A DNA stretch of 25,254 nt. It comes from Conidiobolus incongruus B7586. Taxonomy: Eukaryota; Entomophthoromycota; Entomophthoromycetes; Entomophthorales; Conidiobolaceae. The DNA lies in NCBI GenBank assembly GCA_000697335.1, contig JNEM01014334.1, positions 1-25,254 on the forward strand. Direction: 5' to 3'. Numbering within the stretch: the stretch's first letter is position 1; each line of letters opens with the position of its first letter. Below, in pieces: positions 19,101 to 25,254 of the stretch. Made by a program: the position numbers and the translations under genes. Under the pieces are notes generated by a model, which was not told the DNA's origin, did not search any database, and saw nothing but the letters and a program-made list of their open reading frames with translations.

Positions 19101-21261
19101 TTGTTGGGCTGACTAGGCTGTGAAGGTGTCGAAGATTGAGATGATTTGTCATCCAAAGTGAGAAGTGAACTGGACGCGTTTTTGGCAATACTAAGAACTC
19201 CAGCAGAAGAAAATACACCGGACCGACGAGAGTTAGGTAAATTATCATTTTGTGAGCCATTTTGAGAAGAGGTAACAGGTTTAGGTATTGAGGTCTGGAT
19301 TTCATTAATTTGGTTTTCGGTTGTATTTTGTTCCATTTGCTTTTCATCAGAAGCATTCGACTTAATCTGAGAAAGCAAAGCGGATGGCAACTGAGAAAGT
19401 GCATAAGTTTGAGTTGGATTCACTTTAGGATGACTCTCACTTACAGGGACGGTGACTTTTGATTCTGTGTTCATTGTATTAGTTGAAGATTGATTATTAT
19501 TGGACAGTGGCTTGGATTTATAATCATTTATCACAGATTGAGAGGGTATATACGAAAATCGTTTTGGTTTAAAATTGGATAAAAAGCTCACTCGTTTTTC
19601 AGGATTAGGCTCCTTTGTTTCTTCCAAAGATTGAATGGTTGATAATCCCTTTGTGGCTGAATCCTCAGTAGACTTTTCAGCAGGAATTAAACTCCTTGCA
19701 GAAGGACTTTTGGTAGATTGTTGAGAAGTTTGGCTTAGTTCTTGAGGTGGTTGCGAAGATTTAAATTCACTGAAGCCTAAATACTCTAAAGGGTCTGAAG
19801 ATTTGGAGACAGGTTCAAATAATGGGAGTTTGTCATTAGATACAGTATCAAATTTGGGTAGTTTAGAGTGTGTGGTATTTTCATTGGAAATACTAGGTTG
19901 ATCATTAGAACTTGATGAGTCTGTTAAACTTTGTCTTACTCGTTCCAAAGTTTGAAGGGTTCTGTTTTTGAGTATGATAGAATCTTCATTCAAGTTTGGG
20001 TTTTCATCTGAAAGAATGGCACTTTCATCCTTACCTTTGGAAGTAGTCTTGGTTTGTGAATCCTTTGACATAAAATCATCTCCAAAGTTATCTATATCGA
20101 GAGAGTATTTCGATGGTGATGAAGGAGTTGAAAAATCCTTGGGAGATTCATCCGAATTAGAATTTTGAATAGAGCGAGTTTGAATGGCTGAAAGAGGCAG
20201 AAATGGCTCTACCATATCCTTTGTTGGCGTCGATATAGTGTCTTGATTTTGGTCGAAATTTGAAGCGCGAGGTGACTTGGAAGAATGATCAAAATCGGTA
20301 GATACTCGAAAAGCTGGTATTGTGGGTAGTTTTATGTCCAAATCAAGAAAATCATCATCAAAGTTGAGATTAACGGAATGACTAGCATCAAATGAAATAT
20401 GCGACTGCCTCTGTTTAGAATGTGAAATTGTTTTACTTGAGTTTACAAGTTTAGGCTTTTCAATTAACTTATCCTCAGGAAGTTTCACTGGTGGTAGATC
20501 GAAGTCAGATCCTACAATATTTTGATTGGGCTGCTTTGGAAGAGCTAACTCTTTAAATATGCTATATTTATCATGAATAGATGTAGCAGAATCAGCAGAA
20601 GTATGCTGGTTGGATGTTGATGGCTTGGATTCATTGTGAGCTATATTCAAGCTAGAGGATTTATCTTTTTGGAGCTCGCTTCCAGACTTTTCAAATGAGT
20701 CAGGCTCAGGATCAGTTCGATATGTAAATTTCTTGACTGTAAATGGATTCGGATCTGATTTTGGAGAATACTTAGTCGAATCAGTTGAATGCACCTGGGA
20801 TATTTTCTTGGGAGATATAAAGTCATGATCCTTCTTCGTTGAAGATTGAGTCTCCTTGTTTTGATTGAAAATTCCTTGGCTATTTCTTGAAACAAGTTCT
20901 GTCGCCGTCTCATTAATCTTTTTAAAGGGTGCATTTGATGTTGAATAAGATTCTGTTGTTTTTATTGTCGCGATATTATTTGTTTCTTGTTGTTTAACTG
21001 GTGGTTTCCATGGGAGTGGAGCTTGTGTCAAAAATCTAGGCCTTGATGGAGTACTCTGGTGATTCCCTGAAATTCAAATTTAAAATTATATAAAAAATTA
21101 AATAGAATAGAATAAAACTTACGAAAATAATCTTCAGAACCTCCGGATACGTTAGGATCAAAATTATCAGTTGATAAATTTTGATAGCTCGTATCATTTT
21201 CGGAACGTTGCTCCTCCGCTAAGAAGTCATAGTACTGTGGAGCATTAAAATTAAAATTCAT
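16166..21261 (-). CDS. TPX2: TPX2-like spindle assembly factor, 2 exons
   Basis: Exons 21123-21261 and 16166-21066 flank a 56-nt intron with GTAAGT donor and TTTCAG acceptor. The joined product is 1679 residues. The N-terminus FNFNAPQYYDFL (3-14) and EDYF (43-46) resemble the Aurora-A-binding YSYDAPSDFINF and DSWF of human TPX2. Residues about 60-1450 are low-complexity, rich in Ser, Thr, Asn, Lys and Gln, with many SP/TP sites and no globular domain. The C-terminal 160 residues carry the family signature: FEPTVPRSPPL at 1521, FKAHPVNWRVLE..GDLGVP.I.KRELTVP at 1555-1584, then FKPTIPKSPKF (1616) and FKPTVPKSPKF (1653). Animal and plant TPX2 bind microtubules, activate Aurora A and drive spindle assembly; the same is inferred here. 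The protein is about twice the size of human TPX2, through the disordered middle. The family call rests on the C-terminal motifs; the N-terminal motif supports it. Confidence 0.8.
16169..16468 (-). repeat. Tandem 36-37-residue coding repeat at the TPX2-like C-terminus
   Basis: Three units start at residues 1580, 1616 and 1653. Each opens with a P-T/V-I/V-P-x-SPKF box and is followed by a basic, Pro-rich linker (for example ITRSPPP and LTRGPP). The last unit is shortened by the stop. In TPX2 proteins such boxes are microtubule-binding segments, so the tandem copies may multiply binding sites. Confidence 0.75.
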
Positions 21262-22224
21262 ACTAATTGGATAATTATATATTTACAATAGCAAAAAGAG
21301 CATAAAATTGGTGTCAAAATTATATCCAACTCTCAAAATATTTTATTATGATTTAATTTTAATACTTGATATTTATATCCTTGAATCGTATTTTTATTAA
21401 ACCTGTTCTGATGTTAAATTTATAATAATTTTTAATGATCTCAAATTATGGGTTTATCAGATTGATATAATTTAATTACTCAAATTTCAGTCAAGTCATT
21501 ATATTTTAAAGTTGTTTTACCAACTAATTTTAATTATGTTGTTCCATCATTGCCAATAATATAGTAAGAGGGATAAAGTTGAGATAAAGTCATTGAGTGA
21601 TTGTTTATATTTCATTTAAATTCCAAAAATATTTCTATAGCTATTGATATTAGTTTCGGTTACTTAAATAGTCTATATAACTATAAAATTTGTATTTTAA
21701 TTTTAATTCAAATTACAAGCTATATTTACCATTTTATGTATATCAATTGAAAAGAATTCTACCACCACAACTTTCACTCTTTGCATTTTTCTATTAATCT
21801 TAATTGTTTGTATTTTAATATTAACAAAATCTGTATATAAGCAATACAAACATTTGATTTAATTTTAAATCTTTATATTGTTATAATAAATTAGAAAAAA
21901 TCATTAACTTTATTTTAGATAAAGTCATCTCTTATTATGTAAACCAAATATATGATATTTAAGTAAATATAATTTTATTTAATATTATTCAATATTTACA
22001 ATATCAAGATAAATTTATTATTTTAATTGTATATATAGAAGTAGAGGTCAAATAATATTAATAAGATAAGATATATCTAGTACCAAAGCTTATTATATCT
22101 TTTAATATATTTTATGCTATTAAATAATTAAAATACCTGATATTGAAATGATATTATCTCTTGTGATTAATCATTGCATAAAATATCAAAACACTTTAAT
22201 TATAAATTTAATATTTTTATATTA
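21262..22224. other. Intergenic spacer with promoter of the TPX2-like gene
   Basis: About 960 bp with no open frame or RNA gene. The promoter of the minus-strand TPX2-like gene must lie at the left end. AT content rises to the right as the transposon block begins. Confidence 0.5.
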
Positions 22225-22801
22225 ATATAGAAATTAAGAAATATCATAATTTTAAAATTAAAATTAAACAGATAAATTAATAAATAATATATTATATATA
22301 GAATTGATACTCTTTTTTATTATTAATAACTTTTTTTATATTTTTACTAAGCTTTTAATACTTAAAAAATAGTTCTTTTATTGAGGATTGAAATTTAATA
22401 TTTTATAACCTAATTTAATCTATTTATAAAAATTATTTTATAAGTTAATTTGTTAATTATCAAAGATGATTAAATTTATATAAAATATAATTAGATGAAT
22501 ATATTAGATATAATAACTCTTTCTAATTCTTTTTATATAAAAAATCTTTTATAATATTAATTTAAAATATTTTAAAATTATAAATTTAATGATATATAAT
22601 AGTTTTAAATAAAATATCATATTTATAAGCTATTTATAAGTTTTAAATAATTTTAGTGGGTTTATAATTAAAGGTTAAAAATACAAAATTTAAAGTATTT
22701 TGATAATATTTATCTAGTTTAAATATAATTAAATATAATTATAAATTTTAAAATCAAAATATTTTAATAAAAAAAATTATTATAATTGAATATATATATA
22801 T
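22225..22801 (-). mobile_element. Mariner element, internally deleted and split: copy 3
   Basis: The left end reads ATATAGAAATTAAGAAAT after a TA and matches the outer ends of copies 1 and 2. Inner-end sequence TTTTTTATTATTAATAACTT at 22311-22330, and remnants of the transposase 3' part up to about 22560, match copy 2 on the same strand. Then it jumps to the 5' part of the transposase (TTTTAAATAATTTT.G.GGGTTTA, about 22640 on). The middle of roughly 0.6 kb is missing. On the right it matches the copy 1 end region through the (TA)n tract and stops at 22802, where the Tc1-like element begins, so its last 100 bp or so should lie beyond the window. Confidence 0.75.
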
Positions 22802-22802
22802 A

Positions 22803-24187
22803 CACCAGCTTGTAAAAATAAGTTATAAAATTAAAATTACTTAAATATTTACTTATATCTTAAATAATTCTTAATTAAATAAATTTAAATTAAAATATAT
22901 AATTTATCTATATTAATTAATTATAACTAATTATATTTGATTATATTTTATTAGCTATTAGTTAATATATTAAAATCTAAAATTTAACCAAGGTAAGTTA
23001 TAAATTTACAAGTTTATAAGTTAAGGGGGTAGAAATAACAAAACTTATATATATCTTCTTTTTCTTTTGTTGTATTATATATAATATAAAACTATTAAGC
23101 TAATATTTTAAAATTAATACTATAATACCTAAATCTCTCTTTAAAAAAATTTACTTACATATTAATAAACTTTATAATGAAAATAAATCAACTTATAAGA
23201 TTGTTAAAATTACTAATATTAGTTAATCTACTATAGTTAAAGTTATTAAAAACAATGTTAAAGAAACACTTAAACTAAAACTTAAATATATAAAAATTAT
23301 AAATAAGTATGACAAAAAAAATATTTGTAGGTTAGTTAGTATAGGTAAATATAATACTACTATAAAAATATAACAAGAATTACAAGATTATACAAGAATA
23401 TTAGTTAGTATTAAAACTATTATATATGTTTTATATTAGAATAAATATCACTTACATTTTAAGAAAAAACACCCTTAATTAAAGAAATCCTACTGTAAAA
23501 CTAAATAAGAGTTTAGATGTCAACACTAAAGTTAAATTAAAACCAACTAAAGTAAAGTTATTTAATCTAATAAAATAAAGTATTAAAACTAAACAAATAT
23601 AAATTAATTTGAGGTTTAAAGAGTTAAGAATAGTATTCCCTTAGGGTATTAAATATATAAAGTATTATTATAACTATTAATATTTTATATAAGAATCTAA
23701 TATTATTGCTAATTAAAAATCTTAAGATATTATAAAAGAGAGTTAATATAAATAAAAAAGTATAAAGCATAATATATAATTTTAAAGGAAGTAATAGAAG
23801 GTTAAGGTTAAACTTGTTAATTATATTAGATGTAGATATAATAAAAAACTATTTCTAAATTATTCAAGAAAGGTTATTCTAAATAATAATAATAATAAAT
23901 TTATTATAAATTGGTTTTGTTGATAATTAATATAGATATTTTACTTACAATTAATACTTTAAGTGGATAAGATATTTATATTAATCTAAAGGAAAAAGGG
24001 CTTATTAATCTAATAGTTAAAAAATAAGAGTTCCTCTATTATTAAGGTTTTACAATTAGGCTTGTATAATTGTTAGGTAAATATAAGTATATTGTGATAT
24101 AAAGATATATTTTAATATATTTAATAAAAGAGCTAGATATTTTAAAAAGATAAAAAACTACTTTATAACTATTATATTATTATATTA
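22803..24187 (+). mobile_element. Tc1-like element T1, dead, interrupted
   Basis: It starts at CACCAGCTTGTAAAAATAAG directly after a TA in copy 3. The first 230 bp or so form a long terminal repeat arm with an inverted inner arm (about 22995-23030). The transposase remnant is on the plus strand from about 23110. It reads STI.KVIKNN, then a block close to RKLVS.GK.NT..K.QQELQ, then KKHPLLKK, as in Tc1 transposases, with stops mainly at Trp and Gln positions. A 519-bp insert breaks it at 23581-24099. At 24187 it stops in mid-transposase, where the second Tc1-like copy begins at a TA; its remaining 3' part should lie beyond the window. Confidence 0.75.
23581..24099. mobile_element. 519-bp insertion in T1, solo-LTR-like fossil
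   Basis: Comparison with T2, which lacks this stretch, gives the empty site. In T1 the insert is flanked by a 5-bp direct repeat, TAAAG, at 23576-23580 and 24100-24104. A 5-bp target duplication and a length of about 0.5 kb fit a solo LTR left by recombination of an LTR retrotransposon. No coding sequence or second LTR is seen. It is old and eroded, and the family cannot be told. Another element type with 5-bp duplications remains possible. Confidence 0.5.
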
Positions 24188-25254
24188 ACCTATAAAAATA
24201 AGTTATAAAATCAAAAACACTTATATTTTTACTCATAACTTAATTAATATTTAATAAAATAAACTTAAATTAAATAATTAAAATCTATTATATTTATTAA
24301 TTATATATATTATTAAATAATAATATTTAGTTATTAATTAGTTAAAATATAAACTTTTAAATTTTACTTAAAGTAAGTTATAGATTTATAGGTTTTTAGT
24401 GATAAAAAAAATAAAAACTTAATATATTTATCTTTAACTTTTTTAACTTCTTTAAGTTTGTAAGATATAAAATCAATTAACTTTTTACATTAAAAAAAGT
24501 TAATTTTGTTTTATGTTTTTTAAATATATTTTTAAAGTTGATTTAAATTTGTTGTTAAAGAAAAAGCTTTAATAATTTTTTTTAATTAATCCCAAAAGTA
24601 TTTAATTAGATTAAAGTTAAAAAATTAAAAAAACTATTTTATAACTATTATCTTGTTATTTTTAAGTTATTTGGTAGTAGAAGCTATAATATAACAAAAG
24701 GTATTATCTTACTAGAAAATAATATTAAATTTATTTAACTTATATTATTTAATGATTTTTTTCAATTTATTGTTTAGAATACTTTAGTATATTTTATTAT
24801 TAATTCCCTTATTAACTTTATAAAGATACTTTATACTTAAAAATAACATATATCTTTAAATAATAATTAACCTATTATTATACTTTTAGGTAAAATTAAT
24901 ATAATAGTTATAAAGTAGTTTTATATTTTTTTAAAGCTTTTAATTTTTTTATTAAATTTATTAAAATATATTTTTATTTTATTAGATTAAATAACTTTAC
25001 TTTAATTAATTTTAATTTAATATTAGTAATAATATTTAAATTTTTACTTAACTTTATAATAGGATTTTTTTAGTTAAAAGTGTTTTTTCTTAAAATATAA
25101 GTTGTATTTATGTTAATATAAAGTATATATAATAATATTAGTGTTAACTAATATTCTTATTATATTTTTATAGTAATATTATATTTACTTGTATTAACTA
25201 ACTTATAAATATACTTCTTATTATATTTATCTATAATTTTAATATACTTAAGTT
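24188..25254 (-). mobile_element. Tc1-like element T2, dead, runs off the right edge
   Basis: It starts at ACCTATAAAAATAAG after the TA at 24186-24187. It carries a long terminal arm like that of T1 (24188-24400), also with an inverted inner arm. The transposase remnant lies on the minus strand. Near 24697-24720 it reads F**DNTFCYII, where Tc1 proteins have FQQDNAPCHTS. Further on comes the NLIKYFWD segment (LNPIENLWD in the family), where Glu has become Lys. Toward the right edge it repeats the N-terminal blocks of T1 in reverse complement. Nearly all differences from the family pattern are transitions. The 5' end lies outside the window. Confidence 0.78.

Noticed and set aside
16159-20934. 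Several open frames of 66-189 codons on both strands inside the TPX2-like gene.
   Set aside because: They overlap a 1679-residue protein with clear family motifs. Their translations are Ser/Leu/Asp-rich shadows of its low-complexity codons and have no motif of their own.
22803-24400. A CRISPR-like or prokaryotic system, prompted by the repeated arms.
   Set aside because: There are two copies only, far apart and belonging to transposon ends. The window is plainly eukaryotic, with spliceosomal introns and a Pol III tRNA.

Overview
The window looks like nuclear DNA of an AT-rich fungus. Protein genes are few and compact, and sit in very AT-rich spacers. The five introns I can place are all 56-59 nt with GT..AG ends. 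The 2-oxoglutarate oxygenase has the two-domain Tpa1/Ofd1 architecture, and the transporter is of the FUN26/ENT type. All three standard stop codons end host genes here, so there is no sign of a reassigned code. I cannot name the species. A recognisable TPX2 homologue argues against a close relative of budding or fission yeast.

Layout, left to right. The left edge cuts through the end of a mariner element (1-141). A four-exon minus-strand gene for an SS18/SSXT-type SWI/SNF subunit follows (704-1799). At 3043-5673 two full-length but dead mariner elements of about 1.31 kb lie tail to tail, 8 bp apart. Next is an intronless plus-strand Tpa1/Ofd1 prolyl hydroxylase (6566-8035). At 8863-11565 four minus-strand paralogues encode small proteins with signal peptides; they share an APQFD...VQ...N..FNK core and upstream elements. 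A tRNA-Gln(UUG) is at 12767-12838. A two-exon equilibrative nucleoside transporter lies at 13066-14567, and a two-exon, 1679-residue TPX2-like spindle protein at 16166-21261. From 22225 to the right edge is a graveyard of nested transposons: an internally deleted mariner is split by a Tc1-like element, which in turn carries a 519-bp solo-LTR-like insert and is split by a second Tc1-like element running off the window.

The host genes do not form one pathway. They cover chromatin remodelling, ribosomal or sterol-linked prolyl hydroxylation, nucleoside transport and spindle assembly. The most noteworthy items are the tandem secreted family, which I do not recognise from any named family, and the fungal TPX2-like protein, which has a candidate Aurora-binding N-terminus and a tandem 36-37-residue C-terminal repeat. 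The transposons carry heavy transition damage (Trp and Gln codons turned into stops, catalytic Asp to Asn), as expected from repeat-induced point mutation or a similar process. The host genes next to them are intact.
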